Assembly (NCBI GenBank): GCA_044224905.1
Contig: JBGAJN010000004.1
Span: 496,001 to 560,000, forward strand
Length of the DNA: 64,000 nucleotides
Source of the DNA: JBGAJN01 sp044224905
Lineage (GTDB): Bacteria > Verrucomicrobiota > Verrucomicrobiia > Limisphaerales > JBGAJN01
Reading direction: 5' to 3'
Shown here: positions 41,752 to 51,557 of the stretch, piece after piece
How positions within the stretch are numbered: the stretch's first letter is position 1
Layout: each line of letters opens with the position of its first letter
Position numbers and translations under genes: made by a program
The notes under the pieces: model-generated
What the model was told of the DNA's origin: nothing
Databases searched by the model: none
What the model saw: the letters and a program-made list of their open reading frames with translations, nothing else

Positions 41752-41807
41752 GTTGTTTGGTGCGGTGCGAACGAATCCGATTTGACGGATTCTCCCGCGG
41801 TTTTGGT

Positions 41808-42233
41808 TTAGGACTGAACTTCGATGCCCATGCTGCGGGCGGTACCAGAGACAATACGGAACGCGGCTTCCTCGCTCGTTGCGTTCATGTCTTTAAATTT
41901 GATCTTCACAATATCCATCACCTGTTTGCGGGTGACCTTGCCGACCTTTTCCTTGTTCGGCGTCTTGGAGCCGGAGGCAATGTTTGCAGCCTTCTTCAAC
42001 AGGATCGAAGCAGGCGGCGACTTCGTGATGAACGTGAAAGACTTGTCTTGGAAAACGGAAATGACAACCGGGATGATCATCCCCGCTTCACTCTTCGTGG
42101 CAGCGTTAAATTCTTTGCAGAACGCCATGATGTTCACGCCGTGCTGACCGAGCGCGGGACCAACGGGCGGGGCGGGATTCGCCTGACCTGCAGGAATCTG
42201 CAATTTGATTTCGCCGACTTTCTTCTTAGCCAT
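41808..42233 (-). CDS. rplK: 50S ribosomal protein L11
   Basis: 141-residue L11 of the GTPase-associated centre. The N-terminus [42 protein letters not shown] and the C-terminal RNA-binding domain ([10 protein letters not shown] end) are typical. It is 97 bases downstream of nusG. Confidence 0.97.
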   Translation of the reverse strand: MAKKKVGEIKLQIPAGQANPAPPVGPALGQHGVNIMAFCKEFNAATKSEAGMIIPVVISVFQDKSFTFITKSPPASILLKKAANIASGSKTPNKEKVGKVTRKQVMDIVKIKFKDMNATSEEAAFRIVSGTARSMGIEVQS

Positions 42234-42330
42234 AAATCGATTTCTTAAATTGAGCCGGTCAGTGTCTCAGACGCGGCGGACTTTTCAACAATTATTCCGA
42301 AAAACTTTCAAGGGGTTCAAAACCGCTGAA

Positions 42331-42879
42331 TCAGGCCTTTTCAACCTGCCAGTACTCAAGTTCGACCGGCGTATTGCGGCCGAAAATGTTCACGGTGACC
42401 TTCAACTTGCCACGTTCGGGTTCGATTTCTTCGATCACACCACTGAAATTGAGGAACGGGCCGTCGTTGATCTTGATCGTTTCGCCCACGTCGAAGTTGA
42501 CCTTCGGCTTCTCGTGATCTTCCGAATCCGAGATCTGAGCCTTGATGACATTGATCTCATCCGCCGGAGTCGGCGAAGGACGATCACCACCAACGAAACC
42601 GATGATCCCCTGCGTGTCGCGAATGAAATACCAAGGCTTCTCGATGATGCGGTTGTTCTCGTCGAGCAACGCCATGTCGATGAAGACGTAACCAGGATAC
42701 AACTTGCGAGTGGTAACGGTCTTTTTTCCGCTACGAACTTCGGCGACTTTTTCCATCGGCACCAAGACTTCCTTGATGTATTCGCCCATCTCTTCAGACT
42801 TGAGGCGCTTTTCGATGCTGTCCTTGACCTTTTGTTCCTGGCCGGAAAGCGTGTGAATGACAAACCACTGGGTGTTCAT
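42331..42879 (-). CDS. nusG: Transcription termination/antitermination protein NusG
   Basis: 182-residue RNAP-associated factor linking transcription with Rho and the ribosome. The NGN domain (WFVIHTLSGQEQKVKDSIEKRL, PGYVFIDMAL) and the C-terminal KOW domain (DGPFLNFSGVIEEIEPERGKLKV) are both present, without the extra domain seen in some phyla. It begins four bases after secE. Confidence 0.97.
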   Translation of the reverse strand: MNTQWFVIHTLSGQEQKVKDSIEKRLKSEEMGEYIKEVLVPMEKVAEVRSGKKTVTTRKLYPGYVFIDMALLDENNRIIEKPWYFIRDTQGIIGFVGGDRPSPTPADEINVIKAQISDSEDHEKPKVNFDVGETIKINDGPFLNFSGVIEEIEPERGKLKVTVNIFGRNTPVELEYWQVEKA

Positions 42880-42883
42880 ACGA

Positions 42884-43147
42884 TTAGAGCTTCGTGATGA
42901 CTTTAACCAAAGTGGCTACGAGCAGGTCAATGCCAACCGTGAACGCCCCCAGCAGAGCGGTCGAGATCATCACCACCACGGTCGAGCCTTTCAACTCGTC
43001 CCATGAAGGCCAAGTGCACTTGCGCAACTCTTCCTTAGTCTCTTGGACGTAGTTGGAGAAACGCAGCAGCAGCCCCTTCTTCCACAGAATGGCGAAAGCG
43101 ACGCCGATAACGGCGACCCAGATTGCTAATTTTACGTAGTCGTTCAC
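42884..43147 (-). CDS. secE: Preprotein translocase subunit SecE
   Basis: 87-residue single-pass-type SecE, part of the SecYEG channel. It has an N-terminal hydrophobic span, the conserved amphipathic helix ETKEELRKCTWPSWDELKGST and a C-terminal membrane helix. The start codon is GTG. It lies 13 bases downstream of tRNA-Ser and is coupled to nusG. Confidence 0.93.
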   Translation of the reverse strand: MNDYVKLAIWVAVIGVAFAILWKKGLLLRFSNYVQETKEELRKCTWPSWDELKGSTVVVMISTALLGAFTVGIDLLVATLVKVITKL

Positions 43148-43159
43148 AAATTCATTAAC

Positions 43160-43249
43160 TGGCGGAGGGGGAGGGATTCGAACCCCCGTTGGGTGTTACC
43201 CCAAAGCGGTTTTCAAGACCGCCGCGATAGACCACTCTGCCACCCCTCC
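43160..43249 (-). tRNA. tRNA-Ser (TGA)
   Basis: 90-base class II tRNA with encoded CCA. The acceptor stem GGAGGGG pairs with TCCCTCC, the T arm is GGGGG-TTCGAAT-CCCCC, and the anticodon loop reads CTTGAAAA with anticodon TGA. A long variable arm is present. It sits between tRNA-Trp and secE, an extra tRNA in this otherwise standard order. Confidence 0.96.
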
Positions 43250-43258
43250 GGGCACCGT

Positions 43259-43334
43259 TGGCAGGGCGGGAGGGACTCGAACCCCCAACCGACGGTTTTG
43301 GAGACCGCTACTCTACCAATTGAGCTACCGCCCT
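43259..43334 (-). tRNA. tRNA-Trp (CCA)
   Basis: 76-base tRNA with encoded CCA; acceptor AGGGCGG/CCGCCCT, anticodon loop CTCCAAA with anticodon CCA. It follows tuf by about 90 bases, in the classical tuf-tRNA-Trp-secE order. Confidence 0.97.
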
Positions 43335-43421
43335 ACTGCCTTCGTTTTTGTCATTTTTATACAGCGACAAAAAAGCGGAGGCGGGGTTTTACCCCCGCGC
43401 TCCAAATTTTCGCCTTTAGCC

Positions 43422-44612
43422 TTAAGCGATAACTTCGCTCACGCGGCCGGCGCCGATTGTGCGACCACCTTCGCGAATGGCGAAGCGTTGGCCCTTTTCC
43501 ATAGCGACCGGGGCAATCAATTCAATGTCCACAGAGACATTGTCGCCCGGCATCACCATTTCCACGCCCGTCGGAAGAGTGACGTTACCAGTCACGTCCG
43601 AGGTGCGGAAGTAAAATTGCGGACGATATTTGTTAAAGAACGGCGTGTGACGGCCACCCTCGTCTTTCGACAGAACGTACACTTCAGCTTTGAACTTCGT
43701 GTGCGGCTTGATCGAACCAGGCTTAGCCAAAACCATTCCGCGTTCCACATCTTCCTTCTTGGTGCCGCGCAGGAGCACGCCGACGTTGTCACCGGCGCTC
43801 GCCTTGTCGAGCAACTTGCGGAACATTTCGATATCGGTAGCAGTGGTCTTCTGAGTGTCCTTAAGACCAACGATTTCAACTTCCGACATCTTCAGCAACT
43901 CACCGCGTTCCACACGACCGGTCACGACAGTGCCGCGACCTTCAATGTTGAACACGTCTTCAATGCACATCAGGAACGGCTTGTCGATTTCGCGGGTCGG
44001 GAGCGGGATGAACGCGTCAACGGCGTCCAACAAATCAGCAATCGCCTTTTCACCTTCCGGCTTGGCTTCGAGAGCCGCCGTAGCGCTGCCGCGGATAACC
44101 GGGGTCTTGTCGCCAGGGAATTGGTACTTGCTGAGCAAGTCGCGAATTTCCATCTCAACGAGATCAAGCAGCTCCTTGTCGTCGACAAGGTCGACCTTGT
44201 TCAAGAAAACAACAACAGCAGGCACACCGACCTGGCGGGCCAAGAGAATGTGTTCGCGCGTCTGAGGCATCGGACCGTCGGCAGCACTGACCACAAGAAT
44301 GGCTCCGTCCATCTGGGCGGCACCGGTGATCATGTTCTTGACGTAGTCAGCATGGCCAGGGCAGTCAACGTGCGCGTAGTGGCGAGTCGGGCTCTCGTAT
44401 TCAACGTGCGACACAGCGATGGTCACAGTCTTGGTGGCGTCACGAACGGTACCACCCTTGGTGATATCCGCATAGGAAATCGGAGTAGCGAGGCCCTTGC
44501 GGGACTGCACTTCGACGATCGCAGCAGTCAGCGTGGACTTGCCGTGGTCGACGTGACCGATTGTTCCGATATTAACGTGGGGTTTATTTCGTTGAAACGC
44601 TTCTTTTGCCAT
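43422..44612 (-). CDS. tuf: Translation elongation factor Tu
   Basis: 396-residue EF-Tu. GTP motifs [21 protein letters not shown] and NKVDLVD are intact, as are the domain II/III landmarks and the kirromycin-region sequence near the C-terminus. The only tuf in this window; it lies downstream of tRNA-Thr rather than between fusA and rpsJ. Stop is followed by the tRNA-Trp/tRNA-Ser pair. Confidence 0.98.
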   Translation of the reverse strand: MAKEAFQRNKPHVNIGTIGHVDHGKSTLTAAIVEVQSRKGLATPISYADITKGGTVRDATKTVTIAVSHVEYESPTRHYAHVDCPGHADYVKNMITGAAQMDGAILVVSAADGPMPQTREHILLARQVGVPAVVVFLNKVDLVDDKELLDLVEMEIRDLLSKYQFPGDKTPVIRGSATAALEAKPEGEKAIADLLDAVDAFIPLPTREIDKPFLMCIEDVFNIEGRGTVVTGRVERGELLKMSEVEIVGLKDTQKTTATDIEMFRKLLDKASAGDNVGVLLRGTKKEDVERGMVLAKPGSIKPHTKFKAEVYVLSKDEGGRHTPFFNKYRPQFYFRTSDVTGNVTLPTGVEMVMPGDNVSVDIELIAPVAMEKGQRFAIREGGRTIGAGRVSEVIA

Positions 44613-44638
44613 GATGTTTGTTTAGTTAAATTGTTTTT

Positions 44639-44714
44639 TGGAGCCCATGATCAGGATTGAACTGATGACCTCGTCCTTACCAAGGACGTGCTCTGCCAAC
44701 TGAGCTACATGGGC
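44639..44714 (-). tRNA. tRNA-Thr (GGT)
   Basis: 76-base tRNA with encoded CCA; acceptor GCCCATG/CATGGGC, anticodon loop CTTGGTAAG with anticodon GGT, T arm ATCAG-TTCAATC-CTGAT. It is the first product of the tuf transcription unit, like thrT-tufB in E. coli. Confidence 0.97.
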
Positions 44715-44761
44715 ACTGCCCAAAGCTTCCAAATCCTGACAACCTAAAACGACAACAACCC

Positions 44762-44807
44762 ATCACCCTTGCTCTTTCACCCGAACGGCATCAAGGGGGT
44801 GATGATG
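44762..44807 (-). other. Leader stem-loop before tRNA-Thr
   Basis: On the minus strand CATCACCCCCTTG pairs with CAAGGGTGATG, eleven pairs with a two-base bulge and a loop of about 20 bases. It lies in the untranslated leader between the promoter and tRNA-Thr, and may be a processing or anti-termination structure. Confidence 0.4.
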
Positions 44808-44840
44808 ATTTTAGGTTTTCACGGTCAACCGACGGGGGTG

Positions 44841-44869
44841 AAAATAGGTAAACGTATTTTGAGTGTCAA
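44841..44869 (-). promoter_or_regulatory. Strong promoter of the tRNA-Thr-tuf-secE-nusG block
   Basis: On the minus strand a perfect TTGACA (44864-44869) is followed by exactly 17 bases and TATTTT (44841-44846). It lies 130 bases before the mature 5' end of tRNA-Thr and downstream of the rnhC stop, so it is well placed to drive the whole information block. Confidence 0.7.
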
Positions 44870-44912
44870 CGCGTTTTCTAAAAAAAGTTTCCAAATAATA
44901 ATCATCAGCGGT

Positions 44913-45893
44913 TCATTTACCCGGCTTCCGCCACTCGGTTTTTGGCGGCTCTGGCAGCCCCTGTGCCCGCAAAGCCGTCCGAAAATGCATTTTTGACACC
45001 TGCAACATCCGTTCGGCACCATATTTCTCCACAAAGGCCTTCGCCGCCGCATCGACAGCTGCGGAGGCACCTTTGGGGAACTTCATCCCGAATTGTTTCT
45101 CCAAATTAGCCAACCGGGTGACGAATTCATTCCTCGCCAAGATTGACGCGGCGGCCACCGCCAAGTCCGACTCCGCTTTGTGACGCTGTACCAGCTCAAT
45201 TTCGCGACCCAAATTCATCAGCGCCTTTGCCACGACATCCTTACTCGACGCGAATTGATCGCTGATCGCGCGCACCGGCGGAGGATTCATGCGCTGCCGC
45301 TGCCCCATCAAATTCTCGATCACGCGCGCGTGCCCCCAAGCAAGCAGCGTGTTGACGCTCCGCATTTTGGTATACAGGCGGTTGTAGGCTTCGTTCCCGA
45401 TCGGCACCACAGAAGTGATGCAGCCGGGCGTGTTCTGAATCACTTCGGCGAGATCGGCGATTTTTTTATCGCTCGAAATATTTTTGGAATCACGAACGCC
45501 CGCGTCTTTCCACGCATTGATCACGTCGGCATTCACATAAACGCCGGCGACGCACAACGGCCCGAAGAAATCGCCTTTACCACTTTCGTCCACGCCGATT
45601 CGGGGAAGTAGCAATTCCGGATTCAGAACGGCTTCATAGCCGACTTTCGCTTCCTTCAGAATCTCCGGCTCGAGAATAAACTCCACGAACTCTTGCGTCC
45701 CCTTCCCTTGCACGACGAGTTTTCCGGACGTGTAGAAGACGATGTTCAATTTGTCCTTCGCACCCGCGAACTTCGCATACGGCACCTCGCGAAAATCGAA
45801 GTGACTCGCACGTAAATGCGCGAGCAACGCGTCCGCTTGCGTGGCCGAGAGTTTGCAAGTGTACGAGGTCAACGGTTTACCGTTCACAAACAA
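44913..45893 (-). CDS. rnhC: Ribonuclease HIII
   Basis: About 326-residue type 2 RNase H that removes RNA from RNA-DNA hybrids. A TBP-like N-terminal domain (about 1-90, KDKLNIVFYTSGKLVVQGKGT) precedes the catalytic domain with RIGVDESGKGDFFGPL, the DE start of the active site and the HIII-specific GKGD, then RDSKN and KAESDLAVAAASILAR. The frame opens with TTG at 45893; a GTG two codons later is an equal candidate, and no ATG is available. Upstream lies a divergent prepilin-like gene. Confidence 0.93.
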   Translation of the reverse strand: MFVNGKPLTSYTCKLSATQADALLAHLRASHFDFREVPYAKFAGAKDKLNIVFYTSGKLVVQGKGTQEFVEFILEPEILKEAKVGYEAVLNPELLLPRIGVDESGKGDFFGPLCVAGVYVNADVINAWKDAGVRDSKNISSDKKIADLAEVIQNTPGCITSVVPIGNEAYNRLYTKMRSVNTLLAWGHARVIENLMGQRQRMNPPPVRAISDQFASSKDVVAKALMNLGREIELVQRHKAESDLAVAAASILARNEFVTRLANLEKQFGMKFPKGASAAVDAAAKAFVEKYGAERMLQVSKMHFRTALRAQGLPEPPKTEWRKPGK

Positions 45894-45995
45894 TTAATGG
45901 TTTATTTGAAATCACAGCACGCACGAACAATCCCCATGCAGGCAACTGGCGGCACTCTTTCGCGGTTTTAAGTTCATAATAAAATCAGCAACAGG

Positions 45996-46024
45996 TTGAC
46001 ACGCTTAGGATTCGGCGCAAGTTA
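45996..46024 (+). promoter_or_regulatory. Weak candidate promoter for the prepilin-like gene
   Basis: A perfect TTGACA at 45996-46001 is followed after 17 bases by AAGTTA, a poor -10 box. It lies in the 192-base divergent gap between rnhC and the prepilin-like gene. The rest of this gap shows nothing recognisable. Confidence 0.25.
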
Positions 46025-46085
46025 GCGACGTCCCACAACACTGTTCATGCAGCGAGCATTCAGACATCAAACCTGAAGTAACTCT

Positions 46086-46766
<681 letters not shown>

Positions 46767-46911
46767 ACGAATTCAGATCTTCGCCCGCAGGATAATCGCG
46801 CTGCACTCGATTGAATCGAGTCGGCAGACGCGGTTACGCAAAATCTGGTCTTCACCGTCCGGCAAATCCTCAGTTGGACGCAACTTCAAGCTGATCTAAT
46901 CTCGCGAAGCG

Positions 46912-48069
46912 ATGACCAGACAATCTCCGTCCCTCGCCAGTCGCCCCCCAGGCGAACCTGCGCGCACCCTGTTGCGCTGGTTCGCCGTCAACGCCCGCGA
47001 TCTGCCTTGGCGACACACGCTCGACCCCTACGCGATTTGGGTTTCTGAAATCATGCTCCAGCAAACCCAGGTCAAAACGGTGATACCGTATTTCGATCGC
47101 TGGCTGCACGAGCTTCCCAGTGCCGCAGCCCTCGCCAAATCCCCACCCGAGCGCGTGCTTAAACTCTGGGAAGGCCTCGGCTACTACACTCGCGCGCGCA
47201 GTTTGCAAAAGGCCGCGCAACAAATCGTCGATCAACATTCCGGCGAATTTCCACGCGACTTCGATGCGATCCTCGATCTTCCCGGTATCGGTCGTTACAC
47301 CGCCGGCGCCATCGCGAGCATCGCCTTCAATCAGCCGCGCCCCATCGTCGATGGCAACGTGATTCGCGTTCTCACGCGCGTCTTCGGCATTCAAGAAAAC
47401 CCGCGCGACAAAGCGACCAACGAGAGAATCTGGCAACTCGCCGAACAACTTGTTTCGTCAGCTGCAAAGCTCCCCAAATCCGCAATTCGCAATCACCATT
47501 CGGCAATTCTGCTATCCGGCCCCTGCTCTGCCCTGAATCAATCGCTAATGGAACTCGGCGCGACCATTTGCCAACCGCGCAATCCCAATTGCTCGGCCTG
47601 TCCGTTGAAATCAGACTGCGTAGCGAATAAAAAAAACCTCACCGCGCTGCTGCCCAATCTCGGCAAACGCGTCAAAGCCACCGCACGCCAGTTCTTTGCC
47701 ATCGTCGCGGAACACCAAGGGCATGTCCTCGTCCAGCAACGCCCGAAGGACGTTCTCAACGGATCGTTGTGGGAATTTCCAAACCTCGAAATCACTGACG
47801 ACGGCCACGACCTCGCCGAGTCAGCGCGGGCCATGCTAGGCATTCGAGCGAGCACGCTTCAGCAACTCTGCACGATCAAACATTCCATCACCCGCTATCG
47901 AATTACTTTGACCGCGCAGATTGCAAGCCTCGCGCCCCACCGCTCCCCGCCCAAAGCGGAAGGTCGATGGACGCCCTTTTCAGAGCTTGATCAACTCGCC
48001 TTCACGAGCGCTCACCGCAAGATTCTTAAACACTACGCCAGACATCGCGCCAGCAACGCGCGCCCCTAG
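46912..48069 (+). CDS. mutY: A/G-specific adenine DNA glycosylase
   Basis: 385-residue base-excision enzyme that removes adenine opposite 8-oxoguanine. The catalytic Glu is in SEIMLQQTQVKTV, the helix-hairpin-helix with catalytic Asp is LPGIGRYTAGAIASIAF...VDGNVIRVL, and the iron-sulfur ligands are C-X6-C-X2-C-X5-C (CQPRNPNCSACPLKSDC). The C-terminal NUDIX-like domain recognising oxoG runs from about 245 to 375. Full length. Confidence 0.95.
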   Translation: MTRQSPSLASRPPGEPARTLLRWFAVNARDLPWRHTLDPYAIWVSEIMLQQTQVKTVIPYFDRWLHELPSAAALAKSPPERVLKLWEGLGYYTRARSLQKAAQQIVDQHSGEFPRDFDAILDLPGIGRYTAGAIASIAFNQPRPIVDGNVIRVLTRVFGIQENPRDKATNERIWQLAEQLVSSAAKLPKSAIRNHHSAILLSGPCSALNQSLMELGATICQPRNPNCSACPLKSDCVANKKNLTALLPNLGKRVKATARQFFAIVAEHQGHVLVQQRPKDVLNGSLWEFPNLEITDDGHDLAESARAMLGIRASTLQQLCTIKHSITRYRITLTAQIASLAPHRSPPKAEGRWTPFSELDQLAFTSAHRKILKHYARHRASNARP

Positions 48070-48131
48070 CCCGCGCACATGCGGCTTTCTTGACATCGCC
48101 CGCGCCTTCGCGAAGACTCCGCGACTCTATT

Positions 48132-49928
48132 ATGGCCGATCCGAAAGAAAACGTGTTGATGGAGAAGATTGTCTCCCTGTGCAAGCGCCGCGGTATTATT
48201 TACCAGTCGTCGGAAATCTACGGCGGCATCAATGGCTTCTGGGATTACGGTCCGCTCGGAGCCGAACTCAAGCGCAACGTCAAAGACGCCTGGTGGCGCA
48301 CGATGGTGCACAACCGCGATGACGTCTCCGGCCTCGAAGCCACGATCATCATGCATCCGCAAATCTGGCGCGCGTCCGGTCACGTGGACACGTTCAGCGA
48401 TCCGATGTGCGATTGCTTGCTCACGAAGAAGCGTTTTCGCGCCGATCAAATCGATCCGCAATCGGGCACGGCGTACCATTACTCCGGCGCGAAAGATTCC
48501 GCGGCGGGCAAGGAATCCAACGAGCCCTACTCCGTCCTGCTGCCGCCCGGCAAACCGCCGGAAAGCGCGCGCAAAACGGCGACGCTATTTTATCAGGGCC
48601 GCGGTCTCCAAAACGTGGAGTTGCTGGGCGAACGCACGGAGAAGGTGGAAAACTCCCAACGATACAATCCGGAGAATGGTTCGCTCCTCACGCCCCCGGT
48701 GCCGTTCAATCTGATGTTCAAAACCTACATCGGACCCACAGCGACGGAAGCCGATGTCGCGTATCTCCGTCCCGAAACCGCGCAGGCCATTTTCGCGCAG
48801 TTCAAGAACGTCCTCGAAACCTCGCGTCAGAAAGTTCCTTTCGGCATCGCGCAAGTCGGCAAGGCGTTTCGCAACGAAGTCACGCCGCGCAATTACATCT
48901 TCCGTTCGCGCGAGTTCGAGCAAATGGAGCTCGAATTCTTCATCAAGCCCGACGAAGCCGTCGAGGCGCTCGCCGGTTCCGTCGCGAAAGTCAGCGACAA
49001 TGCGTGGCAGGGCGAACCGCAGCCCAACTGGGGCTGGGAAGTCTGGCACAAGTATTGGGTCGAGCAGCGCATCCGCTTCTACGAAGGCATCGGTCTCCCG
49101 CGAAAAGATTTCGTGGAGTATTGGCAGAAGCAAGACGAGCTCGCGCATTACGCGCGCGCCACGGTGGACATTCTTTACAAGTTCCCGTTCAGCAAACGCG
49201 ACGAGAAAGGCGAACTGCTTGGCGAAGAACTGGAAGGCATTGCCGCGCGCAGTGATTTCGATCTCAGCCAGCACGAGCGTTTTTCCGGCAAGACGATGGG
49301 CGTGTTCGACGAAGAACTCCGCACCGCGTGGGGCAAGCTCGACGACGCTAAGAAGCAGGCGTTGTCACAGCGTTACTACGACGCGCGCTACAAATATCTC
49401 GTGAAGGTCGGCGTCGCGCCTGAGCAAGCTGCCAAGGACGCGAAGGAAGACGCCGAAGGCCTCGCGAAAGGCCAATACATCCCGCACGTAATCGAACCTT
49501 CCGCCGGTGTGGACCGTTTGATCCTCGCGCTGCTCTGCAACGCCTATGACGAAGTCACTACCACGGACGACAAGGGTAAATCCGAAACGCGCGTGATCAT
49601 GCGGTTCCATCCGCGCATCGCACCGATCAAAGTCGGCGTGTTCCCGTTGATGAAAAACAAGCCCGAGTTGGTGGCCAAGGCGCAAGCAGTGCGGGATTTG
49701 CTCCGGCCGCACATGACGGTATTTTACGACGACGCCGGCGCGATTGGCCGCCGTTACGCGCGCCAGGACGAAGCCGGGACGCCATTCGGAATCACGATCG
49801 ATTTCGACACGCTCGGCGAAAAACCCGAATTACTCGACACGGTTACGCTCCGCGACCGCGACACCATGCAACAGCAACGCGTGAAAATCAGCGAACTCGT
49901 TCCGCTGCTGGTGGGCAAAATCCGCTGA
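48132..49928 (+). CDS. glyS: Glycyl-tRNA synthetase, class II dimeric (eukaryote-like) type
   Basis: 598-residue single-chain alpha2 GlyRS charging tRNA-Gly. The N-terminal SSEIYGGINGFWDYGPLGAELKRN and motif 2 region FGIAQVGKAFRNEVTPRNYIFRSREFEQMELEFF are clear, with motif 3 in PHVIEPSAGVDRLILALL and a C-terminal anticodon-binding domain. The start at 48132 matches the family; upstream in-frame codons overlap low-quality sequence. Many bacteria use the alpha2beta2 type instead. Confidence 0.95.
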   Translation: MADPKENVLMEKIVSLCKRRGIIYQSSEIYGGINGFWDYGPLGAELKRNVKDAWWRTMVHNRDDVSGLEATIIMHPQIWRASGHVDTFSDPMCDCLLTKKRFRADQIDPQSGTAYHYSGAKDSAAGKESNEPYSVLLPPGKPPESARKTATLFYQGRGLQNVELLGERTEKVENSQRYNPENGSLLTPPVPFNLMFKTYIGPTATEADVAYLRPETAQAIFAQFKNVLETSRQKVPFGIAQVGKAFRNEVTPRNYIFRSREFEQMELEFFIKPDEAVEALAGSVAKVSDNAWQGEPQPNWGWEVWHKYWVEQRIRFYEGIGLPRKDFVEYWQKQDELAHYARATVDILYKFPFSKRDEKGELLGEELEGIAARSDFDLSQHERFSGKTMGVFDEELRTAWGKLDDAKKQALSQRYYDARYKYLVKVGVAPEQAAKDAKEDAEGLAKGQYIPHVIEPSAGVDRLILALLCNAYDEVTTTDDKGKSETRVIMRFHPRIAPIKVGVFPLMKNKPELVAKAQAVRDLLRPHMTVFYDDAGAIGRRYARQDEAGTPFGITIDFDTLGEKPELLDTVTLRDRDTMQQQRVKISELVPLLVGKIR

Positions 49929-49988
49929 GGCGATCATCGCGCAGTTGCGCTGTCAGACGGCGGATGGCACTATCGCATCATCATCCAC

Positions 49989-51038
49989 ATGGCTAACCCA
50001 GCCCGCATTTCCTTCGCCCTCATGGCGCTGGTTCTGATCCTCGCCGGCGCGCTCCATTTGGGCACGCTGGTGCTGGCAATCTTGTTTGGCTACTTCGTCC
50101 TCCGCAAATTCAACTTCGGCGGACGCAAGCTCGTGGCGCTAGCGCTCTACCTGATCGTCGTGGCCGGCATCGGTTGCGGGCTGGTGATTTTCGTTCGGCG
50201 CGCGTACGTGGTGCTGCCGGAGGTGGCGGAGAAAACCGTGCCGGCCGTGATACGACTCGCTCACGAACAGGGCATCGAACTGCCGTTCCAGGACTATGGC
50301 AGCTTGAAAGCGATCGTCCTGAGGGAAATCCCCGGCGCCCTCGACGACATGGGACATTACGCACAACTCGCCGTTCGCGAAGTAGCGTTACTCGTGATCG
50401 GGCTGGTCGTCGCCGCGAGCGTCTTTCTTAATGCCGGCTTCCATGTCGGGGGCGACCCGCACGCACTGCGGCGCACCCCTTACACGATGATCGTGCGGCA
50501 TCTGACCGTGCGCTTTCGAACGTTCTACCGGAGTTTCGCCGCGGTGATCGGAGCGCAGATCATCATCTCCACCATCAACACGTCTTTGACGGCGATCTTC
50601 ATTATTTGGACCAATTACCCCCACCCCAACGTCACCATTGGCGCGACGTTCCTGTGCGGACTGTTGCCGATCGTGGGCAACCTGCTGAGCAACACGCTGA
50701 TCATCGGCGTTGGTTTAGCCGTCTCGCCGCGGCTCGCCCTGCTGGCGCTGGCGTTTCTCGTAACGATTCACAAGCTCGAATATTTCCTGAACAGCAAGAT
50801 CATCGGCCGCCGCATCAAAAATCCCATGTGGCTCACGTTAATCGGGCTCGTGCTCGGCGAACGCCTCATGGGTATCCCTGGGATGATCATCGCGCCCGTC
50901 GTGCTGCATTACATCAAGGTCGAGACGTCGAAGGAAGCGCGTGACGAGCTGCTAGCTCGGCTCGCCGGAATGATCACGAAGCCCGCGCCGAAGAAAATCG
51001 GACGTCCCGACCTCAAACCAGACGGGCGCGCAACGTGA
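49989..51038 (+). CDS. AI-2E family transporter-like membrane protein
   Basis: 349-residue polytopic membrane protein. About seven hydrophobic segments and the C-terminal pattern GLLPIVGNLLSNTLIIGVGL and IIGRRIKNPMWLTLIGLVLGERLMGIPGMIIAPVV match the AI-2E/PF01594 permease group. Despite the family name, substrates vary and include sodium or protons. It overlaps the DUF2127 gene by four bases. Confidence 0.82.
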   Translation: MANPARISFALMALVLILAGALHLGTLVLAILFGYFVLRKFNFGGRKLVALALYLIVVAGIGCGLVIFVRRAYVVLPEVAEKTVPAVIRLAHEQGIELPFQDYGSLKAIVLREIPGALDDMGHYAQLAVREVALLVIGLVVAASVFLNAGFHVGGDPHALRRTPYTMIVRHLTVRFRTFYRSFAAVIGAQIIISTINTSLTAIFIIWTNYPHPNVTIGATFLCGLLPIVGNLLSNTLIIGVGLAVSPRLALLALAFLVTIHKLEYFLNSKIIGRRIKNPMWLTLIGLVLGERLMGIPGMIIAPVVLHYIKVETSKEARDELLARLAGMITKPAPKKIGRPDLKPDGRAT

Positions 51039-51544
51039 TGCCATCCGAAGCCCCGCCCCTTCAGCAGCGTACCGCCGCCCTGACAGGAATCATCACGCTC
51101 AAGGTGGGCAAGGGCGTCATCTTCACCTCGCTGGCGCTGGGGTTTTGGGCGCTGTCGGACAACGATCTGCCTTTGGAGTTCAGCCACCTGTTGAGTACCC
51201 TGCACCTTGATGGCAAGCGCCAGTTCTATATGGATTTGGCGAGCCGGATCGCCAACGTCAAGGAGGTGGACGTGCTGTGGGTCGCCGGCTTCACCCTCGC
51301 CTACGGCATACTGTCGCTCATCGAAGGTGTGGGCCTAGTTTGTCGGCAAGGCTGGGCCAGTTGGCTGGCGATCGCGGAATCGGCCATCTTCCTCCCCGCC
51401 GAGATCGGCAAGCTCGCCCAACATTTTTCCCTCGCGGTGCTGGCCGTCCTCATCATCAACATTTTCATCATCGTTTATCTCTTCCGAAACCGAAACCGCC
51501 TGTTTCACCACATCCATTTCCACCGGGACCCCGCCAAACCTTGA
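51035..51544 (+). CDS. DUF2127 family membrane protein
   Basis: 169-residue protein with four predicted membrane spans (about 22-40, 85-102, 112-128, 132-152). The pattern LTGIITLKVGKGVIFTSLALG and ILSLIEGVGLVCRQGWASWLAIAESAIFLPAEI is that of DUF2127. The tail is His-rich (FHHIHFHRDP). Function unknown. Translationally coupled to the AI-2E-like gene. Confidence 0.8.
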   Translation: MMPSEAPPLQQRTAALTGIITLKVGKGVIFTSLALGFWALSDNDLPLEFSHLLSTLHLDGKRQFYMDLASRIANVKEVDVLWVAGFTLAYGILSLIEGVGLVCRQGWASWLAIAESAIFLPAEIGKLAQHFSLAVLAVLIINIFIIVYLFRNRNRLFHHIHFHRDPAKP

Positions 51545-51557
51545 GGCGGACGGTGAT

